From Pyrus communis (Eukaryota > Streptophyta > Magnoliopsida > Rosales > Rosaceae): 64,000 nucleotides of DNA. The stretch lies in the NCBI RefSeq assembly GCF_963583255.1, contig NC_084819.1:7458001-7522000 (forward strand). The letters are read 5' to 3'. Position 1 is the stretch's first letter. Each line of letters begins with the position of its first letter. The notes below the pieces were generated by a model. It was not told the DNA's origin. It did no database searches and worked only from the letters and a program-made list of their open reading frames with translations. This document shows, one piece after another, positions 45,208 to 56,945 of the stretch. A program made the position numbers and the translations under genes.

Positions 45208-47334
45208 TGTGACAGCCCGTCCCAGATTATTTGTACTATAGGTGTGAAATGACATTTTTGCCCCTAGTGGTTATTTGTTATTTGTGTGATTGTTTTGAAT
45301 GCTTGGTTGGTTGCATCTGTGCCACACATCCATCCTCATCTCTATCACCTCCTTCCATATACCTTCCTTGTCCCGAAGACTCTTTCTCTCTCTCCATTTT
45401 CTTCCTTTTTCGTACGAACCAGGACCAAAACCTTCGAAAACGTTGCGGATCGAGGTAGAAAATTGTGTCTTTGTGTTCGTGAGGACCATACGAGTCCAAC
45501 CATACCAATTTCAGGTAAGGAATCCTTCAATTTCACGTTGAACTAGGGAACCTCGATTTTGGTCACTGTTCATGCACACGTGAAATGTTGTTTTTCAGGG
45601 AATTTGAAGCTTGTAGGAAGCTTAATGAGGTCCTTAGGAAGCTCGGGATGGTTTGTTGGAAGGTTTTGGACGTCGGGATCGTGAGTTGCAAGTTTGGCCG
45701 GATTGTGAGAAGTTTCTACGGCGAGATTCCGTGAATTTCAGGGCTTGAAAGTGGTAAGGTTTTGTTCTACTTGTTGTAAGCTTCATTTTGGTACCAATTT
45801 CATGGAATTTGGTTGAAAAACGAGTGAGAAACGAAGGTTTGAAATTTTTCCAGTTTTCCGGCGATAGCGACGACACCGAAGGTGTGCGGGAGAAGAAGAT
45901 GGAATATTCTTAATGGCATCAGGTTAACTTTAACGGAATCTGTTAGTTTTAACGGAATATTCCCTAACGCCGTTAGGGTTGCCACACGTGCGCTAGGCAC
46001 GTGCCGGCGCGTGGGAGGTCAGAAAATTATTTTAAAAATATGGGGATGTTCATGAGGTAGAGTAGATCACGTTGGCGTATTCACACACCCCATTTGAGCA
46101 TTGTATGAGAAGTTATTACTTAGTTTTGGTTATGTGCTTTAAATTAACGTTTTTATAGTTGTTTCGCATATAGGTGAGACCTATCCTGAGGACGAGCACA
46201 GTCACTCGAGGCAGGGGGTTATGACCCTTCCACATACCAGTGAATGGGCTTTTGGTTTTCCGTATATACCTATATACTTGTGGTTTTTCCCAGAAAATGA
46301 AATGGAATGTTTATATGTTTTAAATGCCATGCATTGCGTTTGCCTATTTATTTATGCATTAGTAGTTGCATATATATGTATGTTTGGTGCTGCGGACACA
46401 CAGGTAAGTGCCAGATAAGTTTATGGTTTATGATTGCAAATTAGTGGCTATGTGAGATGCATAGAGAGCTCATAACCTGCACCCCTGGTGTTAGTGCTCC
46501 CGCCTAGAGTAGGGCACAGTCCTTCACGTGATGTTCACCTCCAACACCACACGCTCATCTTGGATCCAAGTTAGGTGCACAGTCCTGTCGTACAGACCAC
46601 TATAGGTGGTTCTGACTCGTAGGTGACACGTGATTATTCACCCAGTCTTCACGTGATCGTAACACTTGAGCGTATTTATTTACACCCAGTCTTGTCGTAC
46701 AGACTACTTTAGATGGTTCCGACTCGTGTGCAGGTATAGTTAGTGAGTTGGGGATTTGAGCTCTAGATTCAGCCGTACATGTTATGTTAGGTGACTCCAG
46801 CTGACATGTTATTTGCATTGATTGACATTACCTGGGTTACTTACATTTTATGTGAGGCATTCGACATGGCATATTTCTGAGCATGTTTTCGATATATGTG
46901 TATATTCTATTTTCTAGGAAACTATACAGGTTTTATGGCGAAGGGTTAGAACTTTTGTTAATGAAATGATTTTGAAAAGCTTTGTTTTTGCCAACTCACA
47001 CTTTTTGTTTTGCGCCCCTCTAGGTTCTAGTTTGGATTGCTCTTTTGGTGGCTTACCAGGAATCCATGACATATCTGATAGATTATCACTAGTGTAGGAC
47101 CCCCTTCTAGGTGTGTTTAGTTAGTTTTTGTTCCTCTGGACTGCACTAGGTTTTATGTGCTCTAAATATTGTTTCTCACACTTACACTTTCACATGTATG
47201 TTAACTAGTCTGTGTGTAGTTTGATTTTTATTTATTCGTACTTTTAGTATTATTCTTAGCCTCCGCACTGGGCACATGGTTACGTCACCCTCACGTGACG
47301 GCCAGCATGCCCTAATTTTGGTCGGAGTGTGTCA
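45208..47334 (+). mobile_element. Ty3-type solo LTR, 2127 bp
   Basis: Starts tgtgacagcccgtccca and ends gtcggagtgtgtca, flanked by an exact 5-bp duplication ATTGT (45203-45207, 47335-47339). No internal domain, primer site or coding sequence, so it is a solo LTR left by recombination between the two LTRs. It contains a duplicated hairpin-prone block at 46575-46625 and 46688-46735. Confidence 0.85.
46575..46735. repeat. Internal duplication in the solo LTR
   Basis: cagtcctgtcgtacagacca (46579) and cagtcttgtcgtacagacta (46688) begin two copies that continue gtggttctgactcgt / atggttccgactcgt. Confidence 0.7.
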
Positions 47335-47339
47335 ATTGT

Positions 47340-48725
47340 AGCAATGCAACCCGTGTGGAGAAAAGAGGGAGAGAGTTTTTTTTTAATTAATTTTAATTGT
47401 TAAATAAAAATTAATAATTTATTAATCATTAATTAATTTTTTATTTCAGTAGGCGAAGAAGTGAGTCCTACTCATGTTATGTCATCATTTAACATCCAAA
47501 TTGATAGAAAATCTAATGGAGTCTGACATTATAACGAATTCAAAGATTGAGGTATACATTGCAATGTTTAGATTACGAGGTATGAGGTTATGGTTCGACT
47601 CATAATTAAGGTAATTTTGTGTAATTTATGTTAAATAATACTATTGGATTCCAACAATTTACACAATCAGAATCCGAACTAAACTAGGATTGCAATAAAC
47701 ATAATTTCTTGGTTTTCAAAGCATTAATGTCCTTGTGGTACATATCATAAAAAATAACTTAAATCAAATATGAAAATATAAATAATAAAATAAATTTTAG
47801 TTCTTTCTTTTATATAGTTATTTCAGATAAATTTAAAATAAAATGTTTTTCTATTTTACACAGCAGTTTAGCCTTGCAAATAAAATCATTCGGTGACAAA
47901 AGTCATTTGTCATCTTATTATAATTGCCAAAGATCGATCAAATCAGATATCTCTTTCTCCTCTGTTACCAACTTTCTAATAAAGAAGTCGGCTGGGGCAA
48001 ATAATTTTGGGTATTCAGAATATCGGATACTTTAGATGTCTTAATCGTTCATTTTGATTTTTATATTTTTAAATAAAAATTTAACGATTAAAATATTTAT
48101 AATACCGAGTACTTTGAAGTATCCACAAAAAAAAAAAAAAAACCCCGGATGTTGTTAATGGGTTAACTGAAAAAGAAGAACGACGGTTACTGTGTTTTCT
48201 CTCCAAGTCAAGGTTACCAGGTACAACAAGGTGCAAATTTCTACTTATATTTTACATCAAGGGACTTTTAAAATGAACTCAATCATGCCGTGGTTCAGAA
48301 TTTTTATTCGTTATCTTTAGTCAAGAAGACAATGACAAAGTATTTAAGGGCTAAAATTTTTTAATCAAGTCACGAGCCGGTTCATTTTTAAATTTTTAGT
48401 TTGATTAGTGTTAATTTTTCAACTGTATTTTCAGGGGGTGTCAGAACTTAAAGGTCTCTAACTTCGGGGACTTTTGGTGAACCTAGTCTTCCATCCATAT
48501 TCAAGGAGTCATGGAGCCAAGGAGCAAAGAGACAAAGGAAAGAAGGCCCTCACATAGGTGAATATCCTTTGCTAAACAAAGAGGTGCTTCAAAGGTTACA
48601 AGTTTCTCAACTCTTTTCTTTAAGATTTGAGTTAAGTCTTGGTTCACCACAACTACTAGGCTTTGAATTTCATTTTAAGTTTTGTTTTAAAGTGCATAAA
48701 GACATGCTTCCACCATTTAATAGTT
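47340..48725. other. Gene-free AT-rich sequence
   Basis: No recognised gene; possibly decayed retroelement sequence between the two gag remnants. Confidence 0.35.
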
Positions 48726-48729
48726 AAAT

Positions 48730-49387
48730 GCATGTATTATGTTGCTTAATGAACTTAGTTTTTCACAATTTTCCTTCATAAATTCGGCCATATGTAGACC
48801 CATGTCTAAGATTCTATTCTTCCATCGGGACATCTTCCTCCTGAAAGTCAGAAACCTCCATCTTTGTATTCTTGAGTTTATCCACTTGAGCAAAGTTTGA
48901 TTCAAACTTCTTACGATGAGAACGATACTCAACTACAACCTTGGGATGAGCTCGGTAAACAGAGGACCAATGGTCTTTCGAACCACAATAGTAGCACATG
49001 TCCGCATCTATGGTGTTAGGTGTTTTTTATTCTATAAGTTTAAGGCCTTGGGAGTAAGGTTAGAACACTTCGGGCTTTGGATTTCTCTTTTAGATGGACC
49101 TTGGCTTTGTTGACCTTAGTTAGACAGCTTCTGCTCGCGCCTACCACATCTGGAACAGCAGTTCAAGCATCAATTCTCATTGTTCTATGCTTCAGGATGT
49201 ATCTTCGGATGAAGATCATGGTAGTGGCTTTCTCAGCTTCTCCAACCAGATTATCCGTCTCAGCTTCTATGGATGATCTAAGATTCTTAACGGTGAGGTG
49301 GAACTTCACATCTTGGACCCATTTGAGGTAGTTTGTTCCGAAGACCTCTAAAGCGGTACAGTCGAATTTGTTCAAATTTTGCATATC
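48730..49387 (-). pseudogene. Copia gag remnant 2
   Basis: The minus strand begins MQNLNKFDCTALEVFGTNYL (49384), continues KFHLTVKNLRSSIEAE, and reaches the knuckle CYYCGSKDHWSSV (48999 region), again with the last cysteine replaced, then EYRSHRKKFESNFAQVDKLK. It has stops and frameshifts, and pol is missing. Confidence 0.65.
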
Positions 49388-49639
49388 CCAATCACAAAGT
49401 AAATCGACAAGATTGTGGTTAGTACAATGGAGAAAAAATCAATCTATTCACATAAGGGTATAACATTCGGTTTCTGTTAGACATATATTGGTTTAAATTT
49501 TCATGAAAAACTTCGGGTTTTCATGGGTTTAATGTTTTAAGAAAATTTCGGATTTTCAAGGCATATTTTTAAAAACTTCAGGTTTTGAAAAGTTTATGAA
49601 CTTCATGTTCATAGATTCCTGCAAGCAAACACAAATATA

Positions 49640-50875
49640 TACAAAAAAATATGCGACAAATATATGCATGTAGGTCTGCAAGGCCTACAATTGTAATTGA
49701 ATTAATTATTGAACTTAAGGCCAAATTTTAAAGTTGGTCGAAAATTATAAACCCAATAAGCCTAAAAAAATAGGCAACAAAACTTGGTGGCTCAAAAATT
49801 GGACCAAAGCCCACGCAGCGCTTAACAAGTGCTTAACAAGTGGGTGTCGTGGGGCCTAAGGCCAAAACTCGGCCGGACAGGAGGCCAGCCTTCCTAGGCT
49901 GCTGCATCCGGTGATTCGCATGCGCGGGTGTACCATCCACATGGAATGGGATCCAATGCGGCGCAACCATGAGGGCTGGATCCACTGCTTCGTGTTGCAA
50001 AGGGACACCAAAGCCTTACAAGCTTGTATCATGCTGGCCGAGTGATGTAGCTTTGAGCTACTGCAGGCCGATGCAAAAACCAAGCCCAAAGGGCAGTAGG
50101 TAGATCAAAACACCCTAGCGCAGCTGGGTGTTGTCGCCGGAGAATGTGACCGGTGATTGCGCTTCAGGCGACTGCGTTTTTGGGTTGGGGACCTAGGTGC
50201 CAGTTCGTGGTTCGATGGAGAAGCGATATTCTCAACGTTCACACCCAAAAACCCTAGATTCGATGGCCAAATCAGTGTTCTACAATGAATGCAGGTCGGG
50301 AAAGTGAGCACGTGGCGTGGAGTGGCTGCAGGCCAAGCCCTGCCCTGGTTTTGGGGACGGAGACGCCAAGGAATGGTGTCGGGGTTTCGGTTTTGAGGCT
50401 TGAAGCCCATGGCTCCTAGGCTGGGTTCTCGGCTTGGTGGCTCGACGGCGCGGCTTCAAGTCGCTACTCGCTATGTTCCAAAAAAAGACCTATTAGGGCT
50501 GCAAAATTATCAAGATAATAATTGTTGTTTTGGCATAACTTGGTTGTAATGATATTGATGAACTGGTTTGTAGCAGAAAATTTCACGTTAGATTCTTTAG
50601 CATAGAGGAGGGGTGTGTTGATAGCGTATTGTGGCCAATTTATTTGACATGGGGGAAAGATGGTGCGGCAAGAGAGAGACAGAGAGAGTGGAAAAAGTGT
50701 AAGGGGTGTATGAGATATGTTATTCTCCCTCCATAGTGTCTTTATTTATAGTAATAAAGATGAGAGGAATACTTGGGTCCTCCAAATAAATACAATCCTA
50801 GTAGGAAAAAAAAATACTAATAACTAAATTTATCTACGATTTACACTATCACACTTTAATATAATATGTATAACA
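49640..50875 (-). mobile_element. LTR and leader of the gag-2 retroelement
   Basis: Upstream (minus strand) of gag remnant 2. The segment about 50875-50616 starts tgttatacatattatatta and ends atcaaca, contains a TATA box and reads like an LTR. The part 50600-49640 is a GC-richer leader without a recognised gene. No primer site could be matched, so the boundaries are tentative. Confidence 0.4.
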
Positions 50876-51314
50876 AGTTACCCCTCCATCATTTTATGAA
50901 TCTAAATTAATAAATATTAAAAACAAACTTCCAAGAGAAAGATGGCTGAAAAGGCAACGCAACCTCCCATAGCGATTATTGACGGGCACGATTCTATTAT
51001 ACGCTAATAATCTTGATTGGAATTGAAAGCACTAGTGGATGTGATGGATTAGTTCTTATTTGGGGAGGGTGTTATGTTTGGTCTCCAAATTTAATCCATC
51101 TTCCAAATAATTGCACATTTTTAGTGATTGATTTATGACCATGTCGAAAGAAAGAGCGTCTTCTAAACTACAAGCGTGCCCCATAAACTTTAAAAGAATC
51201 CATTCAATCATACAAATTACAATTATATGATACGTGGTTTTATTAGCTAGCATGAGTTGACTTTGGAACAATACTGTTTCACGGGGAAGAAGAACCTTTT
51301 TTTTTTTTTTTTTT

Positions 51315-51853
51315 TAGCTACCCTTAAAAGAACTTGAACTTAATCTTTATTTGCTTGTTGTAACTCAAAAGTCGCTGCTTTATTCTCTGAAACTCAAAGT
51401 TCACTTCAATTTGCTTCTTGGAACTCAAATTTGTTCCCATTTTGTCCTGAAACTTGAAAAATCATCTCTATAAAACTAAAAAATCGCTCCACATTATCTT
51501 AGATCTATTAATCTCTTATATGAGTTTAATTTGGGTGCACCATGCTAATCAATTTTTTTATTTTTATTTTTTTTTTCAACTCTTCAATTTCTTTTAAATT
51601 TAATACTCTATGACTATTAAATATTAACACATAATAGAGATCCATAATCAAATTTTATTGTGACATGTCTTATATGGTGTTGGGTCCCACATACATTTTA
51701 AGAGGCTATCTATAAGTTTCAAGTAAAAGAGAGTTCCCAATTCAAAGTGAAGTGAATTTTGAGTTTGAGGGAGTAAAATTGTGACTTCTTAATTACATGA
51801 GGCAAAGTAAGATCAAAATAGAGTTTCATGAAGTATAGCTAAAAATAAGCATG
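51315..51853. mobile_element. Diverged inverted-repeat element
   Basis: Left tttttagctacccttaaaag and right ctttttcat-like complement (ending atagctaaaaataagcatg at 51853) form long imperfect arms containing aactcaaagttcacttc / gaagtgaattttgagttt. No coding capacity. Confidence 0.45.
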
Positions 51854-52169
51854 TTAGTTATACAAAAATAAAAATTGGCTTTTATTATTTAAATATTTTT
51901 TATTCAAATGGTAATATTTAATTAGACTTGTAGGACTCAATTATGTACCACATCACCAAAAACAAAAATTTTGACAAAATTGTGATATAAGTACCACATT
52001 GATTTGCGACATTTATTTTCAAGGACTACATTGATTGTACATTGAATCGATTTTCAATTTTAAAAACTATCTTGATAGGGTGAGTCAGTTTCCAGCTTTC
52101 AACGACCGATTGTGTTAAAAACTCTTTTGTTTTGCTTCCTAAAAAATGGAAACCTCATAGCTTTAGCTT

Positions 52170-52245
52170 CCTTTTATATATATATATATATGACCCTTTT
52201 GCTCTACAAACTCATCAAGCTCTCCATCTATATATGACCCCTTTC
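52170..52245 (+). promoter_or_regulatory. PMEI promoter with duplicated tatatatgaccc
   Basis: A (TA)n run at 52175-52191 continues atgaccctttt, and a second ctatatatgacccctttc lies nearer the start codon. One of them probably serves as the TATA box. Confidence 0.4.
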
Positions 52246-52252
52246 CTAAAAA

Positions 52253-52858
52253 ATGGAAGGCCATCATCTTATTCCTTTAGTAGTACTATTAGCTCTGCTT
52301 AATCTCCAATTATACAGTGCTAATGAACTTCCCAGCATATCCAACACTCAGTACATAAAAAGATCTTGCAGCGTCACAACTTATCCGAAATTGTGCTACA
52401 ACTCGCTCTCAATCTACGCCGGAAAAATCAAGACCAACCCGAAAGTACTAGCACAAACTGCTCTCAATGTGACCATTGCAGCAACCCAAGAAACATATGT
52501 GACCATGAAAAGGTTGTCGAAAACCCACGGTTTGAATCCCATAGAGGCTGCAGCAGCGCTCGACTGTGTGGAGGAGATTGGAGATGCTGTTGACGAGGTC
52601 CAAAAATCAATCGATGAATTTGGTCATGTAGCTAGAGGATCAAATTTCTGGGTTCAAATGAGTGACATTCAAACATGGGTTAGTGCTGCATTAACAGATG
52701 AGGACACCTGCATGGATGGCTTTGATGAACATCACATGAGTGGAAGAGTGGAGAGTCTTGTCCGTCGGTACATAGTGAACGTTGCACATCTTACTAGCAA
52801 TGCTTTGGCACTCATCAACAGCTACGCCTCGGCGTCGAATGAAGTGTTGTTGCCGTAG
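52253..52858 (+). CDS. Pectin methylesterase inhibitor family protein
   Basis: Single exon, 201 aa. Signal peptide of about 23 residues (hydrophobic LIPLVVLLALLNLQL). The PMEI domain has all four conserved cysteines: C39 and C48 (KRSCSVTTYPKLC), C105 (ALDC) and C153 (DEDTC). NVTIA (residues 72-76) includes an N-glycosylation sequon. It is followed 760 bp downstream by a broken copy in the same orientation, so this is a local tandem duplication. Same family role as the gene at 30800. A perfect hairpin lies 30 bp past the stop. Confidence 0.9.
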   Translation: MEGHHLIPLVVLLALLNLQLYSANELPSISNTQYIKRSCSVTTYPKLCYNSLSIYAGKIKTNPKVLAQTALNVTIAATQETYVTMKRLSKTHGLNPIEAAAALDCVEEIGDAVDEVQKSIDEFGHVARGSNFWVQMSDIQTWVSAALTDEDTCMDGFDEHHMSGRVESLVRRYIVNVAHLTSNALALINSYASASNEVLLP

Positions 52859-52887
52859 ATTCTGTGTGGTTTTCAGGAAAGGTATGA

Positions 52888-52915
52888 CGGTCGTAGAAAA
52901 TAAATTCTACGACCG
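52888..52915. repeat. Perfect 28-base hairpin in the PMEI 3' flank
   Basis: cggtcgtagaa and ttctacgaccg are 11-bp perfect arms around a 6-base loop (aataaa). Confidence 0.85.
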
Positions 52916-53517
52916 AAACGGGTTACTTGGTACTCAAGAAAGAAAGAAAAAACCCAATATTTGGTATGTGAGAAATTGCTTTTGGTTTTTGTGTGTGAGT
53001 GAGTGTTATATTCAAGAAGACCAACTCTGTTTTTTATGAAATTTTTTTTTTTTTTTTTTTTTTTTTGTTGGGAGTATGAAATATTGGAAAGTAAATAGCC
53101 AGATGAATATCAAGCAATAATTATTTTATAGGTCTTTCTTCTTCTTTTTTTATTTATATATTTAATTGTATTTTTATTTATATATTTTTATAAACATAGT
53201 GCAATAAAGAAACCCAATTAAAAGAATTTACACATGAAAGAAAACATAATAATATAGTGTGTGTGTGTGTGTTTTTTTATTTTTTTATTTTTTTTATTTT
53301 TGAATACGGATTAGTACAATAAGTTTATTGCAACTCAATACTGTTAGATGCAGATGAAGTTTTATTTAAATTCAATGTCATGTAATGCTACCGTCCTTGA
53401 ATAATTTGTAGTGGAATCGGTCTTTAATAACTCCTCTCGGCCCTTGATGGCATTGACTAACTGTTCCTGGTTTGATTCTTATGATCTGAGGGAGTGGATT
53501 TAGCAGTGGTGCTGCTT

Positions 53518-53555
<38 letters not shown>

Positions 53556-53620
53556 GTACTCTTCTCTTTACAAAATTCCCCTATCAACTCAAACCAAAAA
53601 GGAACAGGAGAGGGAGAGAA
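52916..53620. other. Intergenic region between PMEI copies
   Basis: Contains long T-runs (53041-53066, 53271-53300), a short (gt)n near 53260 and a (CT)n tract at 53519-53553 in the presumed leader of the next copy. No other gene. Confidence 0.5.
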
Positions 53621-54215
53621 ATGGAAGGTTATCTTCTGCATGCAGTAGTGGCTCTGTCCATTCTCCAATTATTCAACCCTAGCACAGCCATCGGATTATT
53701 TCCTCCGACAGAAACAAACACCGACTACATAAAAACATCATGCAAAGTCACAATGTATCCTAGGTTGTGCTACAACTCCCTCTCAATCTACGCGGGCAAA
53801 ATCCAGACCAACCCAAAAGAACTAGTTCATACCTCACTCAATGTCACCCTTGCGCTCACCCAAGCAACTTCTGTGACCATGAAAAGACCATTGAAAGTCT
53901 ACAGTTTGAACCACAACGCATCTGCAGCATTGGTAGGAGCTTGGTGACGTGGTCGAGATGCTCCAACAGTCGATAGAAGAACTGGGTTGTGCAGATGGAG
54001 CCTCCAGCTCCAGGCTTCAGTTGAGTAATATCCAAACCTGGGTTAGTGCCGCATTGATGAACGAGGATACCTGCGTGGATGGCTTTGCCAATCTTCCTTT
54101 GAATGGCAAAGTGGAGACTACTGCTCACAGGCACGTAACAAAAGCTGCGCATCTGACAATCAATGCCTTGGCACTCGTCAATGCCTATGCCTCAGCTAAA
54201 ACTGCTTCGCCTTAG
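53621..54215 (+). pseudogene. Broken tandem copy of the PMEI gene
   Basis: Starts MEGYLLHAVVALSILQLF (signal peptide). It keeps C41 and C50 (KTSCKVTMYPRLC) and is close to the 52253 gene (SLSIYAGKI is identical). Near 53933 the reading frame breaks: compared with the intact copy, a net 8 nt are missing, including the codons for the third conserved cysteine. It stops at 53945. The remaining part lies in another frame to 54215 and still has QTWVSAAL and NEDTCVDGF. An ATG further upstream in the CT tract was rejected as the start. Because a disulfide partner is also lost, the product would not be a normal inhibitor. Confidence 0.8.
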
Positions 54216-54402
54216 ATCAAACAATGACAAGGGCATGCCAATAAATAGAAATTAACTGCTGTGTTCTATTAATAATTCATATGAATACTGTAGAATTTTA
54301 ATAAATAAAACCTGAAATGACGTCAATGGTAACAGATTTTTACCAACAATCGAATTCTTTACAACTATTCAACCATGGTATGTCGGAAAACATAATAATG
54401 GT

Positions 54403-55971
54403 TTATGAGTTTGAAAGGACCTTAGTCAGGGTGCTCTGCAGAGATGCAACCGAATCTATAGCAGATTTTGTGAGCCAGCTGATTCCTACTTTAAGCCTAT
54501 GCTCATCCGTTGGTAATCTAATCAAGTAAGCTAATTTCCTCGCCGTATGGCCGATAGGACCTTCTAAAGTTAGCCCCTCAATGAAACTTGGAGAAATAGC
54601 AGCATCATTTCTTCCCAGAGTTATCATTTCACCTAAATTCTGAAACTTAAACGGTAAAAGAGGGCGGTCATTGATTGCAGCCCACAGATTCCAACCAGCA
54701 AAGTCTGCTTGCTGAAAAGCAACCTGTGCCGTGGCAGGAAGAAGCCTTCCATTTGATTCCCTTAGAGCACAAGAGTCACCAACAGCAAATATGCGTGGAT
54801 GGCCTTTAACGCGAAGATTTTCATCTGTTTCTGCTTGTCCACGAGCATTTAGGGGAAGCTCATGGGGCCTGTCCTCAGGTTCCAGCTTAGGAAGAAGATA
54901 TTTGTTCCCAACAGTCCATAATACAAGATCTGCTTCCACAGTTTGACTTTGCGATCCCCTTTGAGCAGGTTGAAGTTCCAATATATATTTCTCGGAATCA
55001 TGTTCTGCATCAACAGCTCTACGAATACAGTGGACAACATAACCCAACAGAAGTTCAACTTTTCTCGATGTGAGTACTTTAATTGCCGCTTCCCTATTGC
55101 CAGGTGGGGCATTCGGGCAGATTGTGGTTTCCACATTAATTGCTTGTACTATACCTCTATCCTGCAGTCTCTCTGATACAGTGGCAGCTAACTCAACTCC
55201 AGAGTAACCACAACCAACAACAACCACACGAATCAAAGATTCCTTACGGAAGTTCTTCCTCTCCAGTGTTTTTAACTTACGATCTACCTTATGAGCATCC
55301 TCCAGGGTGGAGAATGGCAATGCAAACTCTACTGCTCCTGGTACAACATCAAGCTTTGATTCAGCTCCCAAAGCAAGAACCAGCCAGTCGTATTCAACAA
55401 GGAGTCCACTCTCAAGTAGCACAGTTCCCCCAAGGCTGGATTGTGTAGGTCCATAATGGTCAGAGGGATACAATAGTTTGGCCTTATCTTGATGGAACAG
55501 CACACTTGTATTTGCCAGTAAGTCTGAGAAACGAGGAGCTATCTCCCATGCGTCTACTTCTCCTGTAAGAAGCTCATACAGCATTGGCTTGAAAACAAAG
55601 CGTTCGGACTGGTCAACAAGGAGGACCTGAGGTTTCTTGTCATCAGGCCACTCCAAGGATTCTAGTCGTAATGCAGTATATAGACCTCCGAATCCACCAC
55701 CTAGTATACATATTCTTGGTTTCTTCTTATCCGGCCAAGAATACAATTGAGGTGCAGTTTCAGCTTCAGATAAATCCTTAACACTACCATTCGACCTAGG
55801 TGCACTGGAAGCAATCGCAAATCGAAATCCTTTCTGTTGAGAACTGGCAGATAATGTTATCTTGGTCCCACATCTTCTCGAGAAACTAGGAAACAGCCCA
55901 GCACAGTGCTTTTCCCTACAATTGAATGGTAAAAGACTTGATGAAGCAGCTAATGCGGGCGATGACATCAT
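54403..55971 (-). CDS. NDC1: Type II NAD(P)H-quinone oxidoreductase, plastid (NDC1)
   Basis: Intronless coding part, 522 aa, with a 5' UTR intron (56837-55983). The start MMSSPALAASSSLLPF lies 12 bases after the acceptor ttacag. An upstream in-frame ATG would sit in the intron. The first 60 or so residues are a Ser-rich plastid transit peptide. The FAD-binding ILGGGFGGLYTALRLE is at about 89-104, the NAD(P)H-binding VVVVGCGYSGVELA at about 249-262 and a second FAD contact IFAVGDSCALRE at about 394-405. Known role of NDC1: reduces plastoquinone and other prenylquinones at plastoglobules and is needed for phylloquinone and tocopherol metabolism. Length fits the family. Convergent with the PMEI copies and divergent from EF-G. 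Confidence 0.9.
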   Translation of the reverse strand: MMSSPALAASSSLLPFNCREKHCAGLFPSFSRRCGTKITLSASSQQKGFRFAIASSAPRSNGSVKDLSEAETAPQLYSWPDKKKPRICILGGGFGGLYTALRLESLEWPDDKKPQVLLVDQSERFVFKPMLYELLTGEVDAWEIAPRFSDLLANTSVLFHQDKAKLLYPSDHYGPTQSSLGGTVLLESGLLVEYDWLVLALGAESKLDVVPGAVEFALPFSTLEDAHKVDRKLKTLERKNFRKESLIRVVVVGCGYSGVELAATVSERLQDRGIVQAINVETTICPNAPPGNREAAIKVLTSRKVELLLGYVVHCIRRAVDAEHDSEKYILELQPAQRGSQSQTVEADLVLWTVGNKYLLPKLEPEDRPHELPLNARGQAETDENLRVKGHPRIFAVGDSCALRESNGRLLPATAQVAFQQADFAGWNLWAAINDRPLLPFKFQNLGEMITLGRNDAAISPSFIEGLTLEGPIGHTARKLAYLIRLPTDEHRLKVGISWLTKSAIDSVASLQSTLTKVLSNS

Positions 55972-56837
55972 TCGGGGTTTATCTGTAAATATCAAAAAAG
56001 AGAGGAGCCAACTGAAACTTCACATTTCCTATTGGCGTAATTTTATAAACAAAAGATCCACTGACATCTCAATAGAATATCAAAGCACACACACACACAA
56101 ACTTATATAATCATGAACATGAAATCCTTTGTTCTGCTAAAGGAAACAATAATGCCCCATTTGATAACCATTTCATTTTTTTTACTTTGGTTTTCAATTC
56201 TTGTGCTTTAAATATGTGAAAGTATATAAAGAAGGGATGACAAAGGGCATTACTATTGGCCAGTCTTGAGAGCGAAAACAAATTAAAATAGTTTTTGGTT
56301 TTCTTTTCGTTTTTAGTTTCCAATTCGTGTATCCTCCCTTATAAATTTCTTCAACATTTCTCCCAAAATCCCTCATCCCTTCTCCTATATCCCCCATTTC
56401 TCCCATGTATCTACCTTCTATCTCTAACACAAAAAAAAACAACAAACTAAGAACGAAATGGTCATCAAACGGGCGCTAAATTGTCAGATTAAACAGTAAA
56501 CAAGAACAAATGGGGTGAGCCAGGATCCAATTCGGAGTGGACTAAACCGATAACCAATTCATCATACATCACCCAAATGCACCACATTTTCCTTAATAAA
56601 AGCAGAATTAGTAAATTAACATGCTATCAGTAAGAAATTAAACATAAACAGATAATTCACAAAATAATTATCATATAAAAGCAAATGCACCCTAGTATTC
56701 TCATCATCAAATTTCAAATTGAACCAATATACAATATTTGTAGCAGAAAGGACACAGAAAAACCAGAAACTCAACAAACAAGAAAACTGTAGAAACAAAT
56801 TTAAAAAAAAAAAAGAAAAAGGGAAATTGGAAAGTAC

Positions 56838-56945
56838 CTTTTTGAGTGATGGGTTAAGTCATCACTGATAAGGAACTGAAGAGGCACATGAGCAAGTAGG
56901 TAGCTACTGGATAGATTCCGACGAAGAAGAAGAAGAAGAAGAGTG
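56838..56945 (-). other. NDC1 5' UTR exon
   Basis: Minus-strand CTT-rich leader ending at caaaaag|gtactt (56838/56837), the donor of the 5' UTR intron. The transcription start is not visible; the (ctt)n stretch near 56925-56942 marks the upstream part. Confidence 0.5.

Noticed and set aside
45271..45546. Cluster of five short frames
   Set aside because: All lie in the Ty3 solo LTR. Overlapping frames on both strands with no domain are expected by chance.
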